Shown piece after piece: positions 1 to 13,690 of a DNA stretch of 64,000 nt. Under the pieces are notes generated by a model. The model was not told the origin of the DNA. It saw only the letters and a program-made list of their open reading frames with translations, and searched no databases. Both the position numbers and the translations under genes were made by a program. Source of the DNA: Tipula vernalis (taxonomy: Eukaryota > Arthropoda > Insecta > Diptera > Tipulidae); the NCBI GenBank assembly GCA_958295665.1, contig OY282560.1:312833236-312897235 (forward strand), written 5' to 3'. How positions within the stretch are numbered: the stretch's first letter is position 1; every line of letters begins with the position of its first letter.

Positions 1-1952
1 TCAATCATCGGCATCGGAGCACAATTGCCGGAGTTCGCTCTTTGGAGCTCTGACTTTTTGGTCTATAGTTCAGGTGATTTTCAATAAATTTGAATTTTCT
101 CCAAAATGTGTAGAAATATTCGAACGATCCAAATGTCCGTTGGCACGATAATTACAGGGCTCAACGCCTATTGACAGAGGTATCAATCATCGGAATCGGA
201 GCACAATTGCCGGAGTTCGCTCTTTGGAGCTCTGACTTTTTGGTCTATAGTTCAGGTGATTTTCAATAAATTTGAATTTTCTCCAAAATGTGTAGAAATA
301 TTCGAATGATCCAAATGTCCGTTGGCACGATAATTACAGGGCTCAACGCCTATTGATAGAGGTATCAATCATCGGCATCGGAGCGCAATTGCCGGAGTTC
401 GCTCTTTGGAGCTCTGACTTTTTGGTCTATAGTTCAGGTGATTTTCAATAAATTTGAATTTTCTCCAAAATGTGTAGAAATATTCGAACGATCCAAATGT
501 CCGTTGGCACGATAATTACAGGGCTCAACGCCTATTGATAGAGGTATCAATCATCGGCATCGGAGCACAATTGCCGGAGTTCGCTTTTTTGGAGCTCTGA
601 CTTTTTGGTCTATAGTTCAGGTGATTTTCAATAAATTTGAATTTTCTCCAAAATGTGTAGAAATATTCGAACGATCCAAATGTCCGTTGGCACGATAATT
701 ACAGGGCTCAACGCCTATTGATAGAGGTATCAATCATCGGAATCGGAGCACAATTGCCGGAGTTCGCTCTTTGAAGCTCTGACTTTTTGGTCTATAGTTC
801 GGGTGATTTTCAATAAATTTGAATTTTCTCCAAAATGTGTAGAAATATTCGAACGATCCAAATGTCCGTTGGCACGATAATTACAGGGCTCAACGCCTAT
901 TGATAGAGGTATCAATCATCGGAATCGGAGCACAATTGCCGGAGTTCGCTCTTTGGAGCTCTGACTTTTTGGTCTATCGTTCAGGTGATTTTCAATAAAT
1001 TTGAATTTTCTCCAAAATGTGTAGAAATATTCGAACGATCCAAATGTCCGTTGGCACGATAATTACAGGGCTCAACGCCTATTGATAGAGGTCTCAATCA
1101 TTGGAATCGGAGCACAATTGCCGGAGTTCACTCTTTGGAGCTCTGACTCTTTGGTCTATAGTTCAGGTGATTTTCAATAAATTTGAATTTTCTCCAAAAT
1201 GTGTAGAAATATTAAAACGATCCAAATGTCCGTTGGCACGATAATTACAGGGCTCAACGCCTATTGATAAAGGAAGAGTTTTTGGTCTATAGTTCAGGTG
1301 ATTTTCAATAAATTTGAATTTTCTCCAAAATGTGTAGAAATATTCGAACGATCCAAATGTCCGTTGGCACGATAATTACAGGGCTCAACGCCTATTGATA
1401 GAGGTATCAATCATCGGAATCGGAGCACAATTGCCGGAGTTCGCTTTTTGGAGTTCTGACTTTTTGGTCTATAGTTCAGGTGATTTTCAATAAATTTGAA
1501 TTTTCTCAAAAATGTGTAGAAATATTCGAACGATCCAAATGTCCGTTGGCACGATAATTACAGGGCTCAACGCCTATTGATAGAGGTATCAATCATCGGC
1601 ATCGGAGCACAATTGCCGGAGTTCGCTCTTTGGAGCTCTGACTTTTTGGTCTATAGTTCAGGTGATTTTCAATAAATTTGAATTTTCTCCAAAATGTGTA
1701 GAAATATTCGAACGATCCAAATGTCCGTTGACACGATAATTACAGGGCTCAATGCCTATTGATAGAGGTATCAATCATCGGCATCGGAGCACAATTGCCG
1801 GAGTTCGCTCTTTGGAGCTCTGACTTTTTGGTCTATAGTTCAGGTGATTTTCAATAAATTTTAATTTTCTCCAAAATGTGTAGAAATATTCGAACGATCC
1901 AAATGTCCGTTGGCACGATAATTACAGGGCTCAACGCCTATTGACAGAGGTA
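1..1952. repeat. Domain 1 segment related to 11244-13690
   Basis: Monomers from 1 to 1406 correspond in order to 12285-13690 at a constant offset of 12284. Shared markers are a GACAGAGG end, an unusual CGAATGATCC (307 and 12591), a six-T monomer, a GAAGCTC/TTCGGGTG monomer (730 and 13014), a CTATCGTTC monomer, and the GGTCTCAAT plus truncated dimer (1094 and 13378). After 1407 the correspondence switches to 11921-12466 (GGAGTTCTG, then TTGACACGAT with AATGCC). The segment is therefore a mosaic of unequal exchanges. Confidence 0.75.
1094..1406. repeat. 313 bp dimer with truncated monomer
   Basis: A GGTCTCAATCATTGG-type monomer is followed by one whose first 54 bases are gone: GATAAAGGAAGAG runs straight into the TTTTTGGTCT of position 55. 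The net loss is 51 bp, so the pair spans 313 bp instead of 364. The first monomer also carries TTCACTC and GACTCTTTGG, a linked haplotype shared by most of these dimers. An AAAACGATCC variant at about 1213 is private to this copy. Confidence 0.92.
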
Positions 1953-3409
1953 TCAATCATCGGAATCGGAGCACAATTGCCGGAGTTCGCTTTTTGGAGC
2001 TCTGACTTTTTGGTCTATAGTTCAGATGATTTTCAATAAATTTAAATTTTCTCCAAAATGTGTAGAAATATTCGAACGATCCAAATGTCCGTTGGCACGA
2101 TAATTACAGGGCTCAACGCCTATTGATAGAGGTATCAATCATCGGCATCGGAGCGCAATTGCCGGAGTTCGCTCTTTGGAGCTCTGACTTTTTGGTCTAT
2201 AGTTCAGGTGATTTTCAATAAATTTGAATTTTCTCCAAAATGTGTAGAAATATTCGAACGATCCAAATGTCCGTTGGCACGATAATTACAGGGCTCAACG
2301 CCTATTGATAGAGGTATCAATCATCGGCATCGGAGCACAATTGCCGGAGTTCGCTTTTTTGGAGCTCTGACTTTTTGGTCTATAGTTCAGGTGATTTTCA
2401 ATAAATTTGAATTTTCTCCAAAATGTGTAGAAATATTCGAACGATCCAAATGTCCGTTGGCACGATAATTACAGGGCTCAACGCCTATTGATAGAGGTAT
2501 CAATCATCGGAATCGGAGCACAATTGCCGGAGTTCGCTCTTTGAAGCTCTGACTTTTTGGTCTATAGTTCAGGTGATTTTCAATAAATTTGAATTTTCTC
2601 CAAAATGTGTAGAAATATTCGAACGATCCAAATGTCCGTTGGCACGATAATTACAGGGCTCAACGCCTATTGATAGAGGTATCAATCATCGGAATCGGAG
2701 CACAATTGCCGGAGTTCGCTTTTTGGAGCTCTGACTTTTTGGTCTACAGCTCAGGTGATTTTCAATAAATTTGAATTTTCTCCAAAATGTGTAGAAATAT
2801 TCGAACGATCCAAATGTCCGTTGGCACGATAATTACAGGGCTCAACGCCTATTAATAGAGGTATCAATCATCGGAATCGGAGCACAATTGCCGGAGTTCG
2901 CTTTTTGGAGCTCTGACTTTTTGGTCTATAGTTCAGGTGATTTTCAATAAATTTGAATTTTCTCCAAAATGTGTAGAAATATTCGAACGATCCAAATGTC
3001 CGTTGGCACGATAATTACAGGTCTCAACGCCTATTGATAGAGGTATCAATCATCGGGATCGGAGCACAATTGCCGGAGTTCGCTCTTTGGAGCTCTGACT
3101 TTTTGGTCTATAGTTCAGGTGATTTTCAATAAATTTGAATTTTCTCCAAAATGTGTAGAAATATTCGAACGATCCAAATGTCCGTTGGCACGATAGTTAC
3201 AGGGCTCAACGCCTATTGATAGAGGTATCAATCATCGGAATCGGAGCACAATTGCCGGAGTTCGCTTTTTGGAGCTCTGACTTTTTGGTCTATAGTTCAG
3301 GTGATTTTCAATCAATTTGAATTTTCTCCAAAATGTGTAGAAATATTCGAACGATCCAAATGTCCGTTGGCACGATAATTACAGGGCTCAACGCCTATTG
3401 ATAGAGGTC

Positions 3410-3722
3410 TCAATCATTGGAATCGGAGCACAATTGCCGGAGTTCACTCTTTGGAGCTCTGACTCTTTGGTCTATAGTTCAGGTGATTTTCAATAAATTT
3501 GAATTTTCTCCAAAATGTGTAGAAATATTCGAACGATCCAAATGTCCGTTGGCACGATAATTACAGGGCTCAACGCCTATTGATAAAGATAGAGTTTTTG
3601 GTCTATAGTTCAGGTGATTTTCAATAAATTTGAATTTTCTCCAAAATGTGTAGAAATATTCGAACGATCCAAATGTCCGTTGGCACGATAATTACAGGGC
3701 TCAACGCCTGTTGATAGAGGTA
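3410..3722. repeat. 313 bp dimer with truncated monomer
   Basis: The haplotype is the same as at 1094, with junction AAAGATAGAG. Its counterpart in the second large block is 16736-17048, at offset 13326. The truncated monomer ends GCCTGTTGATAG, a private change. Confidence 0.92.
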
Positions 3723-4451
3723 TCAATCATCGGAATCGGAGCACAATTGCCGGAGTTGGCTCTTTAGAGCTCTGACTTTTTGGTCCTATCGTTCAGGTGA
3801 TTTTCAATAAATTTGAATTTTCTCCAAAATGTGTAGAAATATTCGAACGATCCAAATGTCCGTTGGCACGATAATTACAGGGCTCAACGCCTATTGATAG
3901 AGGTATCAATCATCGGAATCGGAGCACAATTCCCGGAGTTTGCTTTTTGGAGCTCTGACTTTTTGGTCTATAGTTCAGGTGATTTTCAATAAATTTGAAT
4001 TTTCTCCAAAATGTGTAGAAATATTCGAACGATCCAAATGTCCGTTGGCACGATAATTACAGGGCTCAACGCCTATTGATAGAGGTATCAATCATCGGAA
4101 TCGGAGCACAATTGCCGGAGTTCGCTTTTTGGAGCTCTGACTTTTTGGTCTATAGTTCAGGTGATTTTCAATAAATTTGAATTTTCTCCAAAATGTGTAG
4201 AAATATTCGAACGATCCAAATGTCCGTTGGCACGATAATTAGAGGGCTCAACGCCTATTGATAGAGGTATCAATCATCGGCATCGGAGCACAATTGCCGG
4301 AGTTCGCTCTTTGGAGCTCTGACTTTTTGGTCTATAGTTCAGGTGATTTTCAATAAATTTGAATTTTCTCCAAAATGTGTAGAAATATTCGAACGATCCA
4401 AATGTCCGTTGACACGATAATTACAGGGCTCAATGCCTATTGATAGAGGTA

Positions 4452-4764
4452 TCAATCATCGGCATCGGAGCACAATTGCCGGAGTTCGCTCTTTGGAGCT
4501 CTGACTTTTTGGTCTATAGTTCAGGTGATTTTCAATAAATTTGAATTTTCTCCAAAATGTGTAGAAATATTCGAACGATCCAAATGTCCGTTGGCACGAT
4601 AATTACAGGGCTCAACGCCTATTGATAAAGGAAGAGTTTTTGGTCTATAGTTCAGGTGATTTTCAATAAATTTGAATTTTCTCCAAAATGTGTAGAAATA
4701 TTCGAACGATCCAAATGTCCGTTGGCACGATAATTGCAGGGCTCAACGCCTATTGATAGAGGTA
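4452..4764. repeat. 313 bp dimer, type B leader
   Basis: The junction AAAGGAAGAG is typical, but the monomer before it is a type B copy, not the GGTCTCAAT haplotype. The deletion allele has therefore been moved onto another leader by exchange between monomers. It is paired with 17595-17907. The truncated monomer has ATAATTGCAGG near 4733. Confidence 0.92.
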
Positions 4765-5492
4765 TCAATCATCGGAATCGGAGCACAATTGCCGGAGTTT
4801 GCTTTTTGGAGCTCTGACTTTTTGGTCTATAGTTCAGGTGATTTTCAATAAATTTGAATTTTCTCCAAAATGTGTAGAAATATTCGAACGATCCAAATGT
4901 CCGTTGGCACGATAATTACAGGGCTCAACGCCTATTGATAGAGGTATCAATCATCGGAATCGGAGCACAATTGCCGGAGTTCGCTTTTTGGAGCTCTGAC
5001 TTTTTGGTCTATAGTTCAGGTGATTTTCAATAAATTTGAATTTTCTCCAAAATGTGTAGAAATATTCGAACGATCCAAATGTCCGTTGGCACGATAATTA
5101 CAGGGCTCAACGCCTATTGATAGAGGTATCAATCATCGGAATCGGAGCACAATTGCCGGAGTTCGCTTTTTGGAGTTCTGACTTTTTGGTCTATAGTTCA
5201 GGTGATTTTCAATAAATTTGAATTTTCTCCAAAATGTGTAGAAATATTCGAACGATCCAAATGTCCGTTGGCACGATAATTACAGGGCTCAACGCCTATT
5301 GATAGAGGTATCAATCATCGGCATCGGAGCACAATTGCCGGAGTTCGCTCTTTGGAGCTCTGACTTTTTGGTCTATAGTTCAGGTGATTTTCAATAAATT
5401 TGAATTTTCTCCAAAATGTGTAGAAATATTCGAACGATCCAAATGTCCGTTGACACGATAATTACAGGGCTCAATGCCTATTGATATAGGTA

Positions 5493-5654
5493 TCAATCAT
5501 CGGCATCGGAGCACAATTGCCGGAGTTCGCTCTTTGGAGCTCTGACTTTTTGGTCTATAGTTCAGGTGATTTTCAATAAATTTGAATTTTCTCCAAAATG
5601 TGTAGAAATATTCGAACGATCCAAATGTCCGTTGACACGATAATTACAGGACTA
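5493..5654. repeat. 162 bp deletion monomer
   Basis: The end of the monomer is shortened. TTACAGG is followed by ACTATCAATCATCGG, so about 20 bp containing the GCTCAACGCC block and half of the junction dyad are missing. The same allele is at 18636-18797. Confidence 0.9.
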
Positions 5655-6925
5655 TCAATCATCGGAATCGGAGCACAATTGCCGGAGTTCGCTCTTTGGA
5701 GCTCTGACTTTTTGGTCTATAGTTCAGGTGATTTTCAATAAATTTGAATTTTCTCCAAAATGTGTAGAAATATTCGAACGATCCAAATGTCCGTTGGCAC
5801 GATAATTACAGGGCTCAACGCCTATTGATAGAGGTATCAATCATCGGCATCAAAAGCGCAATAGCCGGAGTTCGCTCTTTGGAGCTCTGACTTTTTGGTC
5901 TATAGTTCAGGTGATTTTCAATAAATTTGAATTTTCTCAAAAATGTGTAGAAATATTCGAACGATCCAAATGTCCGTTGGCACGATAATTACAGGGCTCA
6001 ACGCCTATTGATAGAGGTATCAATCATCGGAATCGGAGCACAATTGCCGGAGTTCGCTCTTTGAAGCTCTGACTTTTTGGTCTATAGTTCGGGTGATTTT
6101 CAATAAATTTGAATTTTCTCCAAAATGTGTAGAAATATTCGAACGATCTAAATGTCCGTTGGCACGATAATTACAGGGCTCAACGCCTATTGATAGAGGT
6201 ATCAATCATCGGAATCGGAGCACAATTGCCGGAGTTCGCTTTTTGGAGCTCTGACTGGTCTACAGCTTAGGTGATTTTCAATAAATTTGAATTTTCTCCA
6301 AAATGTGTAGAAATATTCGAACGATCCAAATGTCCGTTGGCACGATAGTTACAGGGCTCAACGCCTATTGATAGAGGTATCAATCATCGGAATCGGAGCA
6401 CAATTGCCGGAGTTCGCTCTTTGGAGCTCTGACTTTTTGGTCTATAGTTCAGGTGATTTTCAATCAATTTGAATTTTTTCCAAAATGTGTAGAAATATTC
6501 GAACGATCCAAATGTCCGTTGGCACGATAATTACAGGGCTCAACGCCTATTGATAGAGGTATCAATCATCGGCATCGGAGCACAATTGCCGGAGTTCGCT
6601 CTTTGGAGCTCTGACTTTTTGGTCTATAGTTCAGGTGATTTTCAATAAATTTGAATTTTCTCCAAAATGTGTAGAAATATTCGAACGATCCAAATGTCCG
6701 TTGGCACGATAATTACAGGGCTTAACGCCTATTGATAGAGGTATCAATCATCGGAATCGGAGCATAATTGCCGGAGTTCGCTCTTTGGAGCTCTGACTTT
6801 TTGGTCTATAGTTCAGGTGATTTTCAATAAATTTGAATTTTCTCCAAAATGTGTAGAAATATTCGAACGATCCAAATGTCCGTTGGCACGATAATTACAG
6901 GGCTCAACGCCTATTGATAGAGGTC

Positions 6926-7238
6926 TCAATCATTGGAATCGGAGCACAATTGCCGGAGTTCACTCTTTGGAGCTCTGACTCTTTGGTCTATAGTTCAGGT
7001 GATTTTCAATAAATTTGAATTTTCGCCAAAATGTGTAGAAATATTCGAACGATCCAAATGTCCGTTGGCACGATAATTACAGGGCTCAACGCCTATTGAT
7101 AGAGTAAGAGTTTTTGGTGTATAGTTCAGGTGATTTTCAATAAATTTGAATTTTCTCCAAAATGTGTAGAAATATTCGAACGATCCAAATGTCCGTTGGC
7201 ACGATAATTACAGGGCTCAACGCCTATTGATAGAGGTA
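6926..7238. repeat. 313 bp dimer, AGAGTAAGAG junction
   Basis: It has the GGTCTCAATCATTGG leader with TTTTCGCC in the core. The junction reads GATAGAGTAAGAG, which differs from the usual GATAAAGGAAGAG, and GGTGTATAG follows. It is paired with 20073-20385. Confidence 0.92.
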
Positions 7239-10200
7239 TCAATCATCGGAATCGGAGCACAATTGCCGGAGTTCGCTTTTTGGAGCTCTGACTTTTTGGT
7301 CTATAGTTCAGGTGATTTTCAATAAATTTGAATTTTCTCCAAAATGTGTAGAAATATTTGAACGATCCAAATGTCCGTTGGCACGATAATTACAGGGCTC
7401 AACGCCTATTGATAGAGGTATCAATCATCGGCATCGGAGCACAATTGCCGGAGTTCGCTCTTTGGAGCTCTGACTTTTTGGTCTATAGTTCAGGTGATTT
7501 TCAATAAATTTGAATTTTCTCCAAAATGTGTAGAAATATTCGAACGATCCAAATGTCCGTTGACACGATAATTACAGGGCTCAACGCCTATTGATAGAGG
7601 TATCAATCATCTGCATCGGAGCACAATTGCCGGAGTTCGCTCTTTGGAGCTCTGACTTTTTGGTCTATAGTTCAGGTGATTTTCAATAAATTTGAATTTT
7701 CTCCAAAATGTGTAGAAATATTCGAACGATCCAAATGTCCGTTGGCACGATAATTACAGGGCTCAACGCCTATTGACAGAGGTATCAATCATCGGAATCG
7801 GAGCACAATTGCCGGAGTTCGCTCTTTGGAGCTCTGACTTTTTGGTCTATAGTTCAGGTAATTTTCAATAAATTTGAATTTTCTCCAAAATGTGTAGATA
7901 TATTCGAACGATCCAAATGTCCGTTGGCACGATAATTACAGGGCTCAACGCCTATTGATAGAGGTATCAATCATCGGCATCGGAGCACAATTGCCGGAGT
8001 TCGCTTTTTTGGAGCTCTGACTTTTTGGTCTATAGTTCAGGTGATTTTCAATAAATTTGAATTTTCTCCAAAATGTGTAGAAATATTCGAACGATCCAAA
8101 TGTCCGTTGGCACGATAATTACAGGGCTCAACGCCTATTGATAGAGGTATCAATCATCGGAATCGGAGCACAATTGCCGGAGTTCGCTCTTTGGAGCTCT
8201 GACTTTTTGGTCTATAGTTCGGGTGATTTTCAATAAATTTGAATTTTCTCCAAAATGTGTAGAAATATTCGAACGATCCAAATGTCCGTTGGCACGATAA
8301 TTACAGGGCTCAACGCCTATTGATAGAGGTATCAATCATCGGAATCGGAGCACAATTGCCGGAGTTCGCTTTCTGGAGCTCTGACTTTTTGGTCTATAGC
8401 TCAGGTGATTTTCAATAAATTTGAATTTTCTCCAAAATGTGTAGAAATATTCGAACGATCCAAATGTCCGTTGGCACGATAATTACAGGGCTCAACGCCT
8501 ATTGATAGAGGTCTCAATCATCGGAATCGGAGCACAATTGCCGGAGTTCGCTTTTTGGAGCTCTGACTTTTTGGTCTATAGTTCAGGTGATTTTCAATAA
8601 ATTTGAATTTTCTCCAAAATGTGTAGAAATATTCGAACGATCCAAATGTCCGTTGGCACGATAATTACAGGGCTCAACGCCTATTGATAGAGGTATCAGT
8701 CATCGGCATCGGAGCACAATTGCCGGAGTTCGCTCTTTGGAGCTCTGACTTTTTGGTCTATAGTTCAGGTGATTTTCAATAAATTTGAATTTTCTCCAAA
8801 ATGTGTAGAAATATTCGAACGATCCAAATGTCCGTTGGCACGATAATTACAGGGCTCAACGCCTATTGATAGAGGTATCAATCATCGGCATCGGAGCACA
8901 ATTGCCGGAGTTTGCTCTTTGGAGCTCTGACTTTTTGGTCTATAGTTCAGGTGATTTTCAATAAATTTGAATTTTCTCCAAAATGTGTAGAAATATTCGA
9001 ACGATCCAAATGTCCGTTGGCACGATAATTACAGGGCTCAACTCCTATTGATAGAGGTATCAATCATCGGAATCGGAGCACAATTGCCGGAGTTCGCTTT
9101 TTGGAGCTCTGACTTTTTGGTCTATAGTTCAGGTGATTTTCAATAAATTTGAATTTTCTCCAAAATGTGTAGAAATATTCGAACGATCCAAATGTCCGTC
9201 GGCACGATAATTACAGGGCTCAACGCCTATTGATAGGGGTATCAATCATCGGAATCGGAGCACAATTGCCGGAGTTCGCTTTTTGGAGCTCTGACTTTTT
9301 GGTCTATAGTTCAGGTGATTTTCAATAAATTTGAATTTTCTCCAAAATGTGTAGAAATATTCGAACGATCCAAATGTCCGTTGGTACGATAATTACAGGG
9401 CTCAACGCCTATTGATAGAGGTATCAATCATCGGAATCGGAGCACAATTGCCGGAGTTCGCTTTTTGGAGCTCTGATTTTTTGGTCTATAGTTCAGGTGA
9501 TTTTCAATAAATTTGAATATTCTCCAAAATGTGTAGAAATATTCGAACGATCCAAATGTCCGTTGGCACGATAATTACAGGGCTCAACGCCTATTGATAG
9601 AGGTATCAATCATCGGAATCGGAGCACAATTGCCGGAGTTCGCTTTTTGGAGCTGTGACTTTTTGGTCTATAGTTCAGGTGATTTTCAATAAATTTGAAT
9701 TTTCTCCAAAATGTGTAGAAATATTCGAACGATCCAGATGTCCGTTGGCACGATAATTACAGGGCTCAACGCCTATTGATAGAGGTATCAATCATCGGAA
9801 TCGGAGCACAATTGCCGGAGTTCGCTTTTTGGAGCTCTGACTTTTTGGTCTATAGTTCAGGTGATTTTCAATAAATTTGAATTTTCTCCAAAATGTGTAG
9901 AAATATTCGAACGATCCAAATGTCCGTTGGCACGATAATTACAGGGCTCAACGCCTATTGATAGAGGTATCAATCAACGGCATCGGAGCACAATTGCCGA
10001 AGTTCGATCTTTGGAGCTCTGACTTTTTGGTCTATAGTTCAGGTGATTTTCAATAAATTTGAATTTTCTCCAAAATGTGTAGAAATATTCGAACGATCCA
10101 AATGTCCGTTGGCATGATAATTACAGGGCTCAACGCCTATTGATAGAGGTATCAATCATCGGAATCGGAGCACAATTGCCGAAGTTCGCTCTTTGGAGCT

Positions 10201-11061
10201 CTGACTTTTTGGTCTATAGTTCAGGTGATTTTTAATAAATTTGAATTTTCTCCAAAATGTGTAGAAATATTCGAACGATCCAAATGTCCGTTGGCACGAT
10301 AATTACAGGGCTCAACGCCTATTGATAGAGGTATCAATCATCGGAATCGGAGCACAATTGCCGGAGTTCGCTTTTTGGAGCTCTGACTTTTTGGTCTATA
10401 GCTCAGGTGATTTTCAATAAATTTGAATTTTCTCCAAAATGTGTAGAAATATTCGAACGATCCAAATGTCCGTTGGCACGATAATTACAGGGCTCAACGC
10501 CTATTGATAGAGGTATCAATCATCGGAATCGGAGCACAATTGCCGGAGTTCGCTTTTTGGAGCTCTGACTTTTTGGTCTATAGTTCAGGTGATTTTCAAT
10601 AAATTTGAATTTTCGCCAAAATGTGTAGAAATATTCGAACGATCCAAATGTCCGTTGGCACGATAATTACAGGGCTCAACGCCTATTGATAGAGGTATTA
10701 ATCAACGGCATCGGAGCACAATTGCTGAAGTTCGCTCTTTGGAGCTCTGACTTTTTGGTCTATAGTTCAGGTGATTTTCAATAAATTTGAATTTTCTCCA
10801 AAATGTGTAGAAATATTCGAACGATCCAAATGTCCGTTGGCATGATAATTACAGGGCTCAACGCCTATTGATAGAGGTATCAATCATCGGAATCGGAGCA
10901 CAATTGCCGAAGTTCGCTCTTTGGAGCTCTGACTTTTTGGTCTATAGTTCAGGTGATTTTCAATAAATTTGAATTTTCTCCAAAATGTATAGAAATATTT
11001 GAACGATCCAAATGTCCGTTGGCACGATAATTACAGGGCTCAACGCCTATTGATAGAGGTA

Positions 11062-13377
11062 TCAATCATCGGAATCGGAGCACAATTGCCGGAGTTCGCT
11101 TTTTGGAGCTCTGACATTTTGGTCTATAGTTCAGGTGATTTTCAATAAATTTGAATTTTCTCCAAAATGTGTAGAAATATTCGAACGATCCAAATGTCCG
11201 TTGGCACGATAATTACAGGGCTCAACGCCTATTGATAGAGGTATCAATCATCGGAATCGGAGCACAATTGCCGGAGTTCGCTCTTTGGAGCTCTGACTTT
11301 TTGGTCTATCGTTCAGGTGATTTTCAATAAATTTGAATTTTCTCCAAAATGTGTAGAAATATTCGAACGATCCAAATGTCCGTTGGTACGATAATTACAG
11401 GGCTCAACGCCTATTGATAGAGGTCTCAATCATTGGAATCGGAGCACAATTGCCGGAGTTCACTCTTTGGAGCTCTGACTCTTTGGTCTATAGTTCAGGT
11501 GATTTTCAATAAATTTGAATTTTCTCCAAAATGTGTAGAAATATTCGAACGATCCAAATGTCCGTTGGCACGATAATTACAGGGCTCAACGCCTATTGAT
11601 AAAGGAAGAGTTTTTGGTCTATAGTTCAGGTGATTTTCAATAAATTTGAATTTTCTCCAAAATGTGTAGAAATATTCGAACGATCCAAATGTCCGTTGGC
11701 ACGATAATTACAGGGCTCAACGCCTATTGATAGAGGTATCAATCATCGGAATCGGAGCACAATTGCCGGAGTTCGCTTTTTGGAGCTCTGACTTTTTGGT
11801 CTATAGTTCAGGTGATTTTCAATAAATTTGAATTTTCTCCAAAATGTGTAGAAATATTCGAACGATCCAAATGTCCGTTGGCACGATAATTACAGGGCTC
11901 AACGCCTATTGATTGAGGTATCAATCATCGGAATCGGAACACAATTGCCGGAGTTCGCTTTTTGGAGTTCTGACTTTTTGGTCTATAGTTCAGGTGATTT
12001 TCAATAAATTTGAATTTTCTCCAAAATGTGTAGAAATATTCGAACGATCCAAATGTCCGTTGGCACGATAATTACAGGGCTCAACGCCTATTGATAGAGG
12101 TATCAATCATCGGCATCGGAGCACAATTGCCGGAGTTCGCTCTTTGGAGCTCTGACTTTTTGGTCTATAGTTCAGGTGATTTTCAATAAATTTGAATTTT
12201 CTCCAAAATGTGTAGAAATATTCGAACGATCCAAATGTCCGTTGACACGATAATTACAGGGCTCAATGCCTATTGATAGAGGTATCAATCATCGGCATCG
12301 GAGCACAATTGCCGGAGTTCGCTCTTTGGAGCTCTGACTTTTTGGTCTATAGTTCAGGTGATTTTCAATAAATTTGAATTTTCTCCAAAATGTGTAGAAA
12401 TATTCGAACGATCCAAATGTCCGTTGGCACGATAATTACAGGGCTCAACGCCTATTGACAGAGGTATCAATCATCGGAATCGGAGCACAATTGCCGGAGT
12501 TCGCTCTTTGGAGCTCTGACTTTTTGGTCTATAGTTCAGGTGATTTTCAATAAATTTGAATTTTCTCCAAAATGTGTAGAAATATTCGAATGATCCAAAT
12601 GTCCGTTGGCACGATAATTACAGGGCTCAACGCCTATTGATAGAGGTATCAATCATCGGCATCGGAGCACAATTGCCGGAGTTCGCTCTTTGGAGCTCTG
12701 ACTTTTTGGTCTATAGTTCAGGTGATTTTCAATAAATTTGAATTTTCTCCAAAATGTGTAGAAATATTCGAACGATCCAAATGTCCGTTGGCACGATAAT
12801 TACAGGGCTCAACGCCTATTGATAGAGGTATCAATCATCGGCATCGGAGCACAATTGCCGGAGTTCGCTTTTTTGGAGCTCTGACTTTTTGGTCTATAGT
12901 TCAGGTGATTTTCAATAAATTTGAATTTTCTCCAAAATGTGTAGAAATATTCGAACGATCCAAATGTCCGTTGGCACGATAATTACAGGGCTCAACGCCT
13001 ATTGATAGAGGTATCAATCATCGGAATCGGAGCACAATTGCCGGAGTTCGCTCTTTGAAGCTCTGACTTTTTGGTCTATAGTTCGGGTGATTTTCAATAA
13101 ATTTGAATTTTCTCCAAAATGTGTAGAAATATTCGAACGATCCAAATGTCCGTTGGCACGATAATTACAGGGCTCAACGCCTATTGATAGAGGTATCAGT
13201 CATCGGAATCGGAGCACAATTGCCGGAGTTCGCTCTTTGGAGCTCTGACTTTTTGGTCTATCGTTCAGGTGATTTTCAATAAATTTGAATTTTCTCCAAA
13301 ATGTGTAGAAATATTCGAACGATCCAAATGTCCGTTGGCACGATAATTACAGGGCTCAACGCCTATTGATAGAGGTC
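11062..13377. repeat. Domain 1 segment between the large blocks, 1952 bp unit
   Basis: The CTATCGTTC monomer recurs at 11244 and 13196 and the 313 bp dimer at 11426 and 13378, a spacing of 1952 bp (ten times 182 plus the 131 bp net truncated copy and one extra T). Within the unit lie, in order, the dimer, a type A copy, a GGAGTTCTG copy, a TTGACACGAT copy, a GACAGAGG copy, the CGAATGATCC copy, a type B copy, the six-T copy and the TTCGGGTG copy. It is an 11-monomer higher-order unit. Confidence 0.75.
11426..11738. repeat. 313 bp dimer with truncated monomer
   Basis: GGTCTCAATCATTGG leader, junction AAAGGAAGAG, net loss 51 bp. It lies 1952 bp before the copy at 13378. Confidence 0.92.
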
Positions 13378-13690
13378 TCAATCATTGGAATCGGAGCACA
13401 ATTGCCGGAGTTCACTCTTTGGAGCTCTGACTCTTTGGTCTATAGTTCAGGTGATTTTCAATAAATTTGAATTTTCTCCAAAATGTGTAGAAATATTCAA
13501 ACGATCCAAATGTCCGTTGGCACGATAATTACAGGGCTCAACGACTATTGATAAAGGAAGAGTTTTTGGTCTATAGTTCAGGTGATTTTCAATAAATTTG
13601 AATTTTCTCCAAAATGTGTAGAAATATTCGAACGATCCAAATGTCCGTTGGCACGATAATTACAGGGCTCAACGCCTATTGACAGAGGTA
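13378..13690. repeat. 313 bp dimer with truncated monomer
   Basis: This is the first element of the 1588 bp duplicated unit. It has the GGTCTCAATCATTGG leader, TTCAAACG in the core, CGACTATTG before the junction, and junction AAAGGAAGAG. Confidence 0.92.

Larger units (their letters stand above)
1953..11061. repeat. Large duplicated block, copy 1 (about 9.1 kb)
   Basis: This block is paired with 15279-23843. Rare markers align at stepwise constant offsets: 13326 at the left (ATTAATAG 2851 and 16177; dimer 3410 and 16736), 13143 in the middle (dimer 4452 and 17595; 162 bp monomer 5493 and 18636; the CATCAAAAGCGCAATAG variant 5848 and 18991), and 12782 at the right (8150 and 20932; GATAGGGG 9232 and 22014). 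The steps are explained by three monomers present here and missing in copy 2, plus small indels such as the loss of four T at about 6256 here and the loss of one base at about 20826 there. Confidence 0.85.

Noticed and set aside
730..915. Antisense open frames of 61 codons at 730, 6020, 8150, 14238, 15826, 19163, 20932, 24208 and 24741 as small protein genes.
   Set aside because: Each starts at TTG (the complement of CAA in TCAATCAT), not ATG, and spans exactly one monomer plus four bases, overlapping its own start in the next copy. In ordinary monomers the frame is closed by TGA at positions 70-72; one A-to-G change at 72 opens it. The tenth G72 copy, at 13014, lacks the frame only because its start is CAG instead of CAA. 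The 182 bp period shifts the frame each repeat. This is chance openness, not coding.
5848..5872. Insertion of foreign sequence at CATCAAAAGCGCAATAGCC.
   Set aside because: It aligns to the ordinary CATCGGAGCACAATTGCC with a few substitutions and one added base, and recurs at 18991 in the duplicated block. It is a diverged monomer, not an insertion.
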